Position numbers and translations under genes: made by a program
The notes under the pieces: model-generated
Seen by the model: the letters and a program-made list of their open reading frames with translations, nothing else
Databases searched by the model: none
Told to the model about the DNA's origin: nothing
Shown: piece by piece, positions 58,201-64,000 of the stretch
Layout of the letters: the number at the start of each line of letters is the position of its first letter
Numbering within the stretch: the stretch's first letter is position 1
Assembly (NCBI RefSeq): GCF_900113015.1
Contig: NZ_FONV01000001.1
Coordinates: 1 to 64,000 of the forward strand
Reading direction: 5' to 3'
DNA length: 64,000 nucleotides
DNA from: Actinoplanes philippinensis
GTDB lineage: Bacteria; Actinomycetota; Actinomycetes; Mycobacteriales; Micromonosporaceae

Positions 58201-58562
58201 GCCGTCGAGTCCGCGGACAGGTCGCCGGCCTCCGCGTCCCATCGCCACTCGCCGCCGGTGACCACGGGCAGGATCCGGCCGGCCGGTTTCGTCGCGACCC
58301 AGTACCTGATCTCCCGGTCCACCCACGGCGACCGGGCCGCCGCCGGCGAGGCGAGGAACACGAACCACTCCGAGCCGTCCAGCGCCTTCTGGATCGACGA
58401 CCACAGGCCGGGTGTCACCGACAGGCCGGTCTGGTCGCGGAAGATCCACAGTGACTGACGGCGGTACCAGGGCTTCGCGAGCCGGTGCAGTCCACGCTGA
58501 ACGGCCGGCGCCAGCTCGCCGTCCGCGGTGTGGCTGTACGAGATGAAGCCGTTGAAGCGCAT
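55260..58562 (-). CDS. TIR-TM-coiled-coil-WD40 repeat protein
   Basis: 1100 aa. Residues ~1-165 are a TIR domain of the bacterial TIR_2-like type (NGFISYSHTADGELAPAVQR, WIFRDQTGLSVTPGLWSSI), with Glu84 in DREIRYWV as probable NADase residue. A single membrane helix (~191-210) follows, then a ~190-residue Gln/Glu/Ala/Arg-rich coiled coil (~216-405). The remainder (~440-1085) is a WD40 beta-propeller array with recurring FSPDGRTLA...LWDVSD units, probably two propellers. The TIR domain would sit in the cytoplasm and the propellers outside, unless the helix is peripheral. Target and trigger unknown. Divergent neighbour-free; it converges on the metalloprotease gene. Confidence 0.9.
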   Translation of the reverse strand: MRFNGFISYSHTADGELAPAVQRGLHRLAKPWYRRQSLWIFRDQTGLSVTPGLWSSIQKALDGSEWFVFLASPAAARSPWVDREIRYWVATKPAGRILPVVTGGEWRWDAEAGDLSADSTAVPGALRGVFAEEPLFLDLRWAHDERNLDLRDSRFRDAIAELAAPMHGVSKDELESEDLRHHRQSRRLRRVAVAIVALLTVVASGTAVLADRNADRATAAAVEARRQQRDASFQRGEAERYAEEARSHEENAHTQEARARAATVERRRQEERAREQQAAARRAAAEADRQEKAARRQQELAKRAQALARQQEAVAREQRELARQSSREATGQRIIAEQQQRLAEEAAAETERQRRNAQQQQRMADLAAAEALRQRTIAEQNERKAEAAAEEARRQEANAEEQKKVTTGRRLINQAKATLDNDPVTALRLGIAAQRIQPGTEARTELAGIVAATRRAGTMNDTWSAAYGPGDVIAVVESGFTAALWSVADRANPVRLAPLDGFLLTAQPVFSGDGRMLVISGGFELAPHLFDVSDPAHPVLAGVVPVEGGNWTTFSPDGRTLGVVDYDGAWSLWDVSDPARPALLTRQTTGYPAPLGFTPDGRGVVTAGAPGTVWDITDRTNPTEVGTLPGSWVQVVVHPVRPLLVTNDEEGNQVVWRLDDPARPRRGDTVATRSRAVAFSPDGRTMASSDDDGTARLWDLTDTLVPMLDLNDQAGSASAMSFSPDGRTLATVGGARTLSLWNAAAHGEPAAVGQADRPAGRTVTAAVTPDGRRLTTVHADGTATVWDVSDRTRPIERATVRVHDGSIGTAAVSPSGGLIAASGLTEQAGVTITDVSDPSAPRAAGSMPGGGANGRMAFSPDERTLAIDSGTYLVTLWDLTTPYLPSLVSLLNGVDFVEAVTYSPDGRTIAVGEGKSVVLWDVTDQKKPVRGTTLKGHGDAVLAVAFSPDGRMLATGSADRTAAVWTLTGRPRRQAILTGTRAVVRSVAFGPDGRTVTTGSGDGSVAFWDVGEPSGPVRMTAMRRASLGSALLVPHPDGRTLTATGGETGSRRAVLWDYSSLIALRDEPATVACAAAGGGFTADEWAAHIPEAAYRPTCPG

Positions 58563-58622
58563 GCCCTGGTCCTGTCGTCCGATGTCACCGCCGACAGATT
58601 GTGCACGCCCGCTTGCCGGGGC

Positions 58623-59270
58623 TCACCTGCGGTAGCTGCTCGCGTCGCAGGTGCGCACGGCGCCGGCGTCCATGACGGTGCGGTAGCTGTAGTCGGCGCA
58701 GTCCCGGAAGGTGGCGATGCTGATCCGGTCCGCCGAGCGCTCCAGCGTGCCCTTGGACGGGCCGTCCGAGCCGATGCCGGCCCGGTGCACCATCCACTCG
58801 AGGTCGGCGGCCTCCTCCGTCAGGTATCGCATGACGGCCTCGTTGTCGCGGTGCTGGCCCTCGAAGCTCCGGGCCACTGTCGCGCGGAAGGCCCAGAGCA
58901 GCGGCGAGAGTCGTCGGCCCGGAACCCGGCTCAGTCCACCGGCCTGGTAGAGGAAGCGCGTGACCCCGTGCCGGCGCATGATCGGGACCAGCTCCCGTAC
59001 GAAAGCGGTATTGATCATCTTGGTTTTCTGGGTCTCCTTGTCGCCGAGCATCGCGACGATGTAGTCGGCGCCCGGCACCAGGTCCGCCCAGTCGGCGGGG
59101 TTGTCGATGGACCCGCGACGGACCGTCAGGCCCGGGCTGTCCAGTGTGATCTTGTCGGGCCGCCGGGCCAACGCCCGGACCGCATGCCCCTCCCGCAGCG
59201 CCAGGGCGATGAAGTGCCGGCCGGTCTGCCCGGAGGCGCCGAACACGAGAAAGGTCTTCCGCTCGTTCAT
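58623..59270 (-). CDS. NmrA-like NAD(P)-binding protein
   Basis: 215 aa. The Rossmann motif is FLVFGASGQTGRHFIALALR (GxxGxxG variant), followed by VRALARRPDKI for NADP-type binding, GADYIVAMLGDKETQ, and GVTRFLYQAGGLS in place of an SDR YxxxK site. It belongs to the atypical SDR/NmrA redox-sensor or flavin-reductase-like group. ATG at 59270; a TTG three codons upstream is in frame. Divergent from the TetR gene across the 18-bp repeat array, so probably its regulated target. Confidence 0.85.
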   Translation of the reverse strand: MNERKTFLVFGASGQTGRHFIALALREGHAVRALARRPDKITLDSPGLTVRRGSIDNPADWADLVPGADYIVAMLGDKETQKTKMINTAFVRELVPIMRRHGVTRFLYQAGGLSRVPGRRLSPLLWAFRATVARSFEGQHRDNEAVMRYLTEEAADLEWMVHRAGIGSDGPSKGTLERSADRISIATFRDCADYSYRTVMDAGAVRTCDASSYRR

Positions 59271-59289
59271 GCCACTCAAACTAGGCAGT

Positions 59290-59335
59290 GTCTAGAAAAT
59301 AGTCAACGTCTAGAATCTAGTCACCGTCTAGACGT
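59290..59335. promoter_or_regulatory. Three-unit 18-bp operator array (GTCTAGA repeats)
   Basis: TCTAGA palindromes occur at 59291, 59309 and 59327, exactly 18 bp apart. The units read GTCTAGAAAATAGTCAAC, GTCTAGAATCTAGTCACC and GTCTAGACGT. The array fills the gap between the divergent NmrA-like and TetR genes and is probably the TetR operator overlapping both promoters. Confidence 0.75.
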
Positions 59336-59350
59336 CGTTATGCTGGTGCC

Positions 59351-59983
59351 ATGAAGCGGCCCTTCCATCACGGCAACCTGCGGGCGGTCCTGCTCGACCA
59401 GGCCGAGGCGATGCTGCGGGAGCAGGGCTCCGACGGGCTGTCGTTGCGCGAGCTCGCCCGGCAGGCTGGCGTGAGCCACGGCGCGCCCCGCAGCCACTTC
59501 ATCGACCGGCAGGCGCTGCTGGACGCTCTCGCCGAGCAGGGTTTCGACCGGTTCACCGACCGGGCTCGGGCCGCCCTGGCCGTCCCGGGGCCGGTCCGCG
59601 AGCGGTTGCGGGCCCTCGGGCGCGCCTATGTCGACTTCGCCGTGGACAATGCCGCGCTGATGGAGCTGATGTTCGCGGCCAAGTCCAGCCAGTCCAGCGG
59701 GCCGGTCCACGACGCCGCGATGCGCTTCTTCCAGGTGCTCGACGGCGCGATGGTGGATGTGTCCGGCGCGGCTCTCGACGACGGCGTCCGGACCCGGTTC
59801 AAGTTGCTGTTCGCCGCCACCATGCAGGGCACGGCGGCCCTGATCACGGCGCGGCGGATCACCCGGGAGCAGGGCGAGACGCTGGTCGACGACGCGGCCG
59901 ATGCCCTGCTCGCCTCGGAGCTGGGCGCGCGTCTGACGGCGCCGCGGGGCGAGCCGGCCGACGCGCCGGCGCTCAGCCCGTGA
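59351..59983 (+). CDS. TetR-family transcriptional regulator
   Basis: 210 aa. The HTH (LRAVLLDQAEAMLREQGSDG, LSLRELARQAGVSHGAPRSHF) and the C-terminal WHG-type ligand domain (LRALGRAYVDFAVDNAALME, LMFAAKSS) are clear. It probably represses itself and the divergent NmrA-like reductase through the TCTAGA array. No strong Shine-Dalgarno precedes the ATG. The last 11 bp overlap the convergent DUF305 gene. Confidence 0.9.
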   Translation: MKRPFHHGNLRAVLLDQAEAMLREQGSDGLSLRELARQAGVSHGAPRSHFIDRQALLDALAEQGFDRFTDRARAALAVPGPVRERLRALGRAYVDFAVDNAALMELMFAAKSSQSSGPVHDAAMRFFQVLDGAMVDVSGAALDDGVRTRFKLLFAATMQGTAALITARRITREQGETLVDDAADALLASELGARLTAPRGEPADAPALSP

Positions 59984-60590
59984 TCAGGGCGGTCATCGCC
60001 TCGTTCTCGGCGGTCTGCTCGTTGATGACGTGCTTGGCCAGGCTGCGGATGTAGGCGTTGCCCGCCGGCAGGTCGAGAACCGACCGGGACATGACGATGG
60101 CGCCCCGGTGGTGCTCGATCATCAGCCGCAGGAAGACGGTGGGGGCCCGCGCCGGGTCCGCCCGGTCGAGTTCCGCGAGCTGGGCGGCGGTCAGCATGCC
60201 GTGTGACGCCGCGTCCGGCCCGGATCCGGCGGTGGCCGCCGGGTCGCCCGCCGGAGGACTGCCCCACGCGGTCAGCCAGGCGTCGATCTGGTCGATCTCC
60301 CGCTGCTGGTCGTGCTCGATGAACTCGGCGATCAGGCGGATCCGTTCCGGCGCCCCGCCCTTCGCGAGGAGGGTGCGGCTCATCCGTACCGCCTGGTCGT
60401 GGTGTTCGCGCATCATCCGCGCGTAGTGCCGGTCGGCGCCGCCCGGCGGCTCCCCGGCCACGGGCCTCCGATCGGGTGTGCCGGCGTCCACCCCGGCGTT
60501 CACCTCGGCGTCCGCGCCGGCGTCGCGCAGCAGGAACACGGCCAGGCCCACGGCCAGCAGGCTGAGGACAGCGGCCAGGCGGCGGATCAT
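59973..60590 (-). CDS. DUF305 family exported protein
   Basis: 205 aa. A single N-terminal hydrophobic segment (~6-22, AAVLSLLAVGLAVFLLRDAG) acts as an anchor or signal. The DUF305 core has paired histidine motifs: YARMMREHHDQAVRMSRTLL and FLRLMIEHHRGAIVMSRSVL, plus EFIEHDQQREIDQIDAWL. This ferritin-like four-helix fold often accompanies copper or heavy-metal genes, and here precedes a copper-amine-oxidase-like pair. Metal binding is inferred from the HH motifs. Confidence 0.9.
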   Translation of the reverse strand: MIRRLAAVLSLLAVGLAVFLLRDAGADAEVNAGVDAGTPDRRPVAGEPPGGADRHYARMMREHHDQAVRMSRTLLAKGGAPERIRLIAEFIEHDQQREIDQIDAWLTAWGSPPAGDPAATAGSGPDAASHGMLTAAQLAELDRADPARAPTVFLRLMIEHHRGAIVMSRSVLDLPAGNAYIRSLAKHVINEQTAENEAMTALITG

Positions 60591-60655
60591 ATGGCGTTCC
60601 TTCCGACGTACCTGTGCCGGTCCGGCCCCCGGGCGGAGGCCGGACCGGCGATTGC

Positions 60656-61993
60656 TCAGCCCCGCGAACCCGACGGCTGGACCCCGGAGGGCTCCGGCTC
60701 GGCCGACGGTTCGGGGTTGCCGTTCTGCCCGGTACGGCCGTCCGGCGTCAGCGGGTTCATCGCGGTGAAGTCACGGGGCACCAGGTCGAAGCCCTGCCAG
60801 TGCATCGGCATCGGGCTCTGGTCCTCGTCGCGCGGCACGTGGTGGAAACCCACCCGCACCCACATCACCGGGTCGGTGAGCGTCTGCTTGTCCTTGACGA
60901 AGTCGACGACGGTACGGATGTCCGGCGGGCACTCCGGGTCGGAGTCGTTGCCGCTCGCCCACTTCTCGCACAGGCTCTTCTCGCTGAAGGTCACGTCCGG
61001 CTTGGTCTCCGGATGACCCTGGTAGCGGTCGTTGGCGCCGGTGACCAGCTCGTACGACCGCGGATGCCCATCGGCGTTCGCGCTCGACCGGCTCGCCAGC
61101 CGCCACCAGCGCTGGTCCACCTTGGAGAAGGCGCCCTCGGTGGTGATGTCGGTCCGTGTGGTCTTCACCTTGGCGGTCATCTCGCCCTGGCCGTCCAGCT
61201 TGGTGTCGTACTGCTGGACCTTCTCACCGCCCTTGCCGTCGAGGTTGAAGTCGACCCGCCAGAACGCGTTGTGGTAGTGCATCGCCGCCTTGTAGGCGTC
61301 GCCGGAGCCGACCGGCCAGCCGCGGGCGGCGTCCGCCTCGAAGCCGGGGGCCAGGTCGCCGGTCGCGCCGAGCCGGGCCGAGATCTGGCCGTCGTCGTGC
61401 AGCCGGTACTCGGTGACGTACTCGTACCAGGACAGCTTGCTGATCGTACGCAGCACCAGGTCGTGCCCCTGCCGGGAGTAGAGGGTGCCCGGCTCCGGGC
61501 CGTTCTCGCCCCAGCTCTCCTCGCGGGCCCGGTAGGCCAGGCCGGACGGCTCGGCGCTGACGCAGAGCACCTTGCGCTGGGCCGGTTCCGCGGAGCCGTC
61601 CGAGCCCTGACGTGCCGAGCCGCCCTTGCAGTCGTCGCCGTCCAGGCTCTCCAGGGAGTAGCCGCCCATGCCGATGTCGGTGAGGTCGTCGTACTCGACG
61701 TCACCGGTGTCGTAGGGCACGTGCAACTGGGCGAGGCGGATCGAGTCCAGCACCTGCACCGGTTCCGGCTGGAGTTTCGTCGAAACGTACACCTGGGTGA
61801 GGACCAGCCCGGCCTTGTCGTGAATGCGCCAGCAGAGCTGCCATGTGGTGCCGTTCGGCAGCGTCTCCTTCACCGTCGCAGCGCTGCCGCACGTGGTCGC
61901 CGACGCGGCCGCCCGGGCGGGCGACGGAACGGTGAGGCCCAGCGCCGCCGCGGTCAGCAGCGCGGCGGCGCCGGCGATCTTTCGGTACGTCAT
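60656..61993 (-). CDS. Secreted copper amine oxidase-like catalytic domain protein
   Basis: 445 aa. Signal peptide (~1-29, AAALLTAAALGLTVPSPARA). It resembles only the large C-terminal catalytic domain of copper amine oxidases. The topaquinone region reads KLSWYEYVTEY (Tyr190), where the usual Asn before that Tyr is Trp. Copper ligands fit AMHYHNAFWRVDFNLDG and HHVPRDEDQSPMPMHW. The two N-terminal domains are absent; the next gene upstream may supply them. The Trp substitution questions cofactor biogenesis. The tail is Pro/Ser/Glu-rich. Confidence 0.8.
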   Translation of the reverse strand: MTYRKIAGAAALLTAAALGLTVPSPARAAASATTCGSAATVKETLPNGTTWQLCWRIHDKAGLVLTQVYVSTKLQPEPVQVLDSIRLAQLHVPYDTGDVEYDDLTDIGMGGYSLESLDGDDCKGGSARQGSDGSAEPAQRKVLCVSAEPSGLAYRAREESWGENGPEPGTLYSRQGHDLVLRTISKLSWYEYVTEYRLHDDGQISARLGATGDLAPGFEADAARGWPVGSGDAYKAAMHYHNAFWRVDFNLDGKGGEKVQQYDTKLDGQGEMTAKVKTTRTDITTEGAFSKVDQRWWRLASRSSANADGHPRSYELVTGANDRYQGHPETKPDVTFSEKSLCEKWASGNDSDPECPPDIRTVVDFVKDKQTLTDPVMWVRVGFHHVPRDEDQSPMPMHWQGFDLVPRDFTAMNPLTPDGRTGQNGNPEPSAEPEPSGVQPSGSRG

Positions 61994-62010
61994 GCTGCCG
62001 GATTCCCCGC

Positions 62011-62739
62011 TCACTTGAGGCGGGCGACCGTGCGCCCGGAGAGGTCGATGATGAACTCGCCGGCACTGAGGAACCGGCCGTCGGCGGTCGCCACGATCAG
62101 CTGGACACAACGGTTCCGGCCGCATTTCTCGGCGCCTTTGTCGGCGGGCCCGGCCGTGTAGACGTGTGCGGTGGGGACCAGTCCCTCGATGCCGTTCAGC
62201 GCCTTTCCGGTCGCGGCCCGGTAGGACTCCTCGAGGGTGTCGCCGGCCGGGTCGGCGATCAGCAGTTCGAGAGCGGTCCGCGACTCCTGCTCGGACGCGG
62301 GCGGCTGCATGCCGGCGGCGGAGAACGAGTTGACGAGCTTGCCGGCTTTCAGGTCGACGACCTGTTTGAACAGCTTCTCGGACCGGTAGTCGTAGAAGTA
62401 CAGCTCGGCTTCCCGGCCGCCGGCCTCGGGGTCCACCTCGGCCGACAGGTACTCCGGTCCGGCCTTCCCGGTCACGTCCTCGGCGTCCGCGGCGAGCTGC
62501 GGGGTCAGCGCGATGGCGCGGGCCCGCTGGACCTCACTGCTGGTCAGCGCGTCGTTCCCACTGCCGGTGGCGGCTTCCGGGACGGGCTGCGGGTCGGACA
62601 CCGTGGCCCGTTCGGCGGCGACCGTCGGGGTGGGCGTGGCCGGTGCGGCGTTCGCCTGCCACGAGGCGACACCGAACGCCGTGACCGCCGAGGCCGTCGC
62701 GACGCCGAGGCCCCAGCCCCATTTTCTGTGATGAATCAC
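62011..62739 (-). CDS. Secreted protein resembling amine-oxidase N-terminal domains
   Basis: 242 aa with an N-terminal signal segment (GWGLGVATASAVTAFGVASW). Residues ~65-220 have the alternating strand-helix pattern seen in N2/N3-like or PepSY-like domains (LTSSEVQRARAIALTPQLAA, AELYFYDYRSEKLFKQVVDL, TALELLIADPAGDTLEESYR). It ends 17 nt before the amine-oxidase-like gene on the same strand. The pair most likely forms one extracellular complex; a chaperone or inhibitor role is the alternative. No catalytic residue is identified. Confidence 0.6.
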   Translation of the reverse strand: MIHHRKWGWGLGVATASAVTAFGVASWQANAAPATPTPTVAAERATVSDPQPVPEAATGSGNDALTSSEVQRARAIALTPQLAADAEDVTGKAGPEYLSAEVDPEAGGREAELYFYDYRSEKLFKQVVDLKAGKLVNSFSAAGMQPPASEQESRTALELLIADPAGDTLEESYRAATGKALNGIEGLVPTAHVYTAGPADKGAEKCGRNRCVQLIVATADGRFLSAGEFIIDLSGRTVARLK

Positions 62740-63017
62740 GTTCCGCCTTCCTCTGCCGATTGACAGTTCGGCGGGACCCTACGGAAGCGGAATGAGATTC
62801 CTGTGAAGACGACGTCGACGTTCTTCGAATCAGAATGGGTCCGCCCAAGGAAAATGCTGGTCATCATGACGACCAATGTCCGGACACCCGCGAAAGATTT
62901 ATTTTCGGCCTCGGAGACCGGTATCCACGACGATTACCGCCGGCTCCGTGACGACGACGGCGGGACGAACGTGCCGGCGCTTCTCAACCTTTGTGCCGCC
63001 GGCTACGTCTACCCAGC
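62740..63017 (+). promoter_or_regulatory. Divergent intergenic region with candidate ECF promoter
   Basis: No gene is seen in this 278-bp region. Just before the sigma-factor ATG, CAACCT (62985-62990) and CGTCTA (63006-63011) are 15 bp apart, a layout typical of ECF sigma promoters and compatible with autoregulation. It would leave a leader of only a few nucleotides. Confidence 0.4.
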
Positions 63018-63569
63018 ATGAAGATCAGACGCCGCCGTCACAGCGACGAGACGTTCATCGACTTCGTGGCGCAGCGTTCTGGACGGCTCGTCGCGCACGC
63101 GGAGCTGCTCTGCGGCAACCACGAGCAGGCGCGCGACATCGTCCAGACGGTGCTCGTCCGCGCCTACCAGCGATGGCGGCACATCGAGCACGACGATCCC
63201 TACGGGTACGTGCACCGTGCCGTGACCAACGCGGTCACCGACTGGTGGCGTACCGCCCATCAGCGTCACGAACAGCCGGTCGGCGACGTGCCCGACCTGC
63301 CCGCCACCGCGGAGAACACCGTCGAGGACCGCGGGGCGCTGCTCGCCGCCCTCGATCGGCTGACCATCCGGGAGCGGACCATCGTGGTGCTGCGTTACCT
63401 GGACGACTGCTCGGAGCGGGACACCGCCGAGGCCCTCGGGGTCAGCCTCGGCACGGTCAAGTCCACCTGCTCGCGCGCCCTCCGCAAGCTGCGAGTCGTC
63501 CTCTCCGACGAGACGCCGTCCCCGGGGGACGGCGGCGCCGGACCGATCACCGCCCGATGGAGCCACTGA
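63018..63569 (+). CDS. SigE-family ECF RNA polymerase sigma factor
   Basis: 183 aa. Sigma2 region: FIDFVAQRSGRLVAHAELLCG, QARDIVQTVLVRAYQRWRHI, PYGYVHRAVTNAVTDWWRT. Sigma4 region: ALDRLTIRERTIVVLRYLDD, ERDTAEALGVSLGTVKSTCSRALRKLR. This matches the actinobacterial SigE/SigM-like subgroup. It recruits RNA polymerase to stress or envelope genes. ATG at 63018. The stop overlaps the next start by one base (TGATG), the usual arrangement with an anti-sigma or cognate membrane protein. Confidence 0.93.
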   Translation: MKIRRRRHSDETFIDFVAQRSGRLVAHAELLCGNHEQARDIVQTVLVRAYQRWRHIEHDDPYGYVHRAVTNAVTDWWRTAHQRHEQPVGDVPDLPATAENTVEDRGALLAALDRLTIRERTIVVLRYLDDCSERDTAEALGVSLGTVKSTCSRALRKLRVVLSDETPSPGDGGAGPITARWSH

Positions 63570-64000
63570 TGCCCACTCACGATCACCTGAGGACAGCTAT
63601 GAACGAGATGGCCCGATCCACCGAGCCGCTGCCCCCGGCCGCCGTGCTGCAGGTCGCCCGCCGCGTCCGCCGCAACCGCCGGCTGGTGGCCGCCGCCGTG
63701 ACGGCGGCCGCGGTCGTGCTGGTGACGACCGGGGTGGCCGTGCTGACTCCCGGAGACAAGAAGGACGCCCTGCCGCCGGCGGCCACCGGCGACGCGATGC
63801 AGGCGCTGCACGACTCGGTGGCCGGCCTGGCCGACGGCGACTACACGTTCAGCCGGACCGGCGCGGACATGGTCGCCGACATCCGCCGCGCCGCGGTGCA
63901 CCTGCCGGACAGCGTGCTGGTCGAGCACACCGACACGTACATGCTGCTGCGGACCGGATCCGGTTACTACCTGCGCTACCTGATCTACGGGAACCCCGAG
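63569..64000 (+). CDS. Membrane protein after the ECF sigma gene, partial
   Basis: First 144 codons; the gene runs past the right edge. Short cytoplasmic N-terminus (~1-37, with LPPAAVLQVARRVRRNRR), one membrane helix (~38-60, LVAAAVTAAAVVLVTTGVAV) and an extracytoplasmic domain (LHDSVAGLADGDYTFSRTGA). Coupling to the sigma factor suggests an anti-sigma or linked regulatory role, but no zinc anti-sigma HxxxCxxC motif is visible in the short N-terminus. ATG at 63569 is used; an ATG 10 codons later (63599) is an alternative. Confidence 0.75.
   Translation, partial: MPTHDHLRTAMNEMARSTEPLPPAAVLQVARRVRRNRRLVAAAVTAAAVVLVTTGVAVLTPGDKKDALPPAATGDAMQALHDSVAGLADGDYTFSRTGADMVADIRRAAVHLPDSVLVEHTDTYMLLRTGSGYYLRYLIYGNPE

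Noticed and set aside
55299..58454. 1051-codon plus-strand open frame opposite the TIR-WD40 gene
   Set aside because: Antisense shadow from GC-rich third positions. The minus frame holds the TIR and repeated WD40 motifs.

Overview
This 64-kb window is high-GC chromosomal DNA from a filamentous actinomycete, most likely the Micromonosporaceae (an Actinoplanes-like genome). The basis for this is the actinobacterial 16S 5' end and rrn leader, pervasive GTG starts and GC-rich third positions, and typical actinobacterial families (SAV2177-type methyltransferase, DUF6082, SCO6745, SigE-family ECF sigma factor, Spo0M-like protein). The genus call is inference. No complete prophage, CRISPR array or tRNA gene was seen.

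Layout. 1-300: 5' end of a 16S rRNA gene on the minus strand with leader and promoter. 600-2650: a hypothetical gene, a 2H phosphoesterase-like gene split by a repeat insert, a decayed MFS transporter and a 43-bp tandem repeat. 2665-7564 (minus): a sulfonate-type ABC transporter operon with a TauD dioxygenase and an NtaA/SnaA-type flavin monooxygenase. 7823-15449: Spo0M-like protein, a soluble PAS hybrid histidine kinase divergent from a methyltransferase, DUF6082, hemerythrin and DUF3817 proteins. 15495-22912: an aromatic ring-cleavage operon (FAD monooxygenase, VOC dioxygenase, FAH hydrolase, alpha/beta hydrolase, cyclase) with a divergent LysR regulator and an MFS permease. 22981-26806: NAD synthetase, a DUF2087 regulator, a secreted LPMO-CBM2 protein and a membrane protein.

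27119-33790 is a protocatechuate block: pcaHGBL on the minus strand, divergent from an IclR regulator and pobA. Together these convert 4-hydroxybenzoate to beta-ketoadipate. A 15-bp palindrome occurs in front of both transcription units. 33700-40343 is a scrambled accessory stretch: holin-like protein, nucleotidyltransferase, flavodoxin-fold oxidoreductase, an intact B12/radical SAM gene plus a truncated copy of it, an Uma2-type gene, a formate/nitrite transporter fragment and an IS4-like transposase remnant.

40606-51385 is the most notable region, a compound RiPP locus. It has a class IV lanthipeptide synthetase (LanL), a prolyl-oligopeptidase-family leader protease, two tandem small precursor genes with nearly identical leaders and different Cys/Ser/Thr-rich cores, and two ABC exporters. 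Convergent to these is a radical SAM/SPASM enzyme, translationally coupled to a 63-residue peptide that looks like its own precursor. An ArsR-like regulator is divergent from that pair.

51405-64000: a secreted S15 peptidase divergent from a secreted M6-type metalloprotease, a TIR-TM-coiled-coil-WD40 protein, an NmrA-like reductase divergent from a TetR regulator across a three-unit 18-bp operator array, DUF305, a copper-amine-oxidase-like pair that appears split into two secreted proteins, and an ECF sigma factor with a partial downstream membrane protein cut by the window end.
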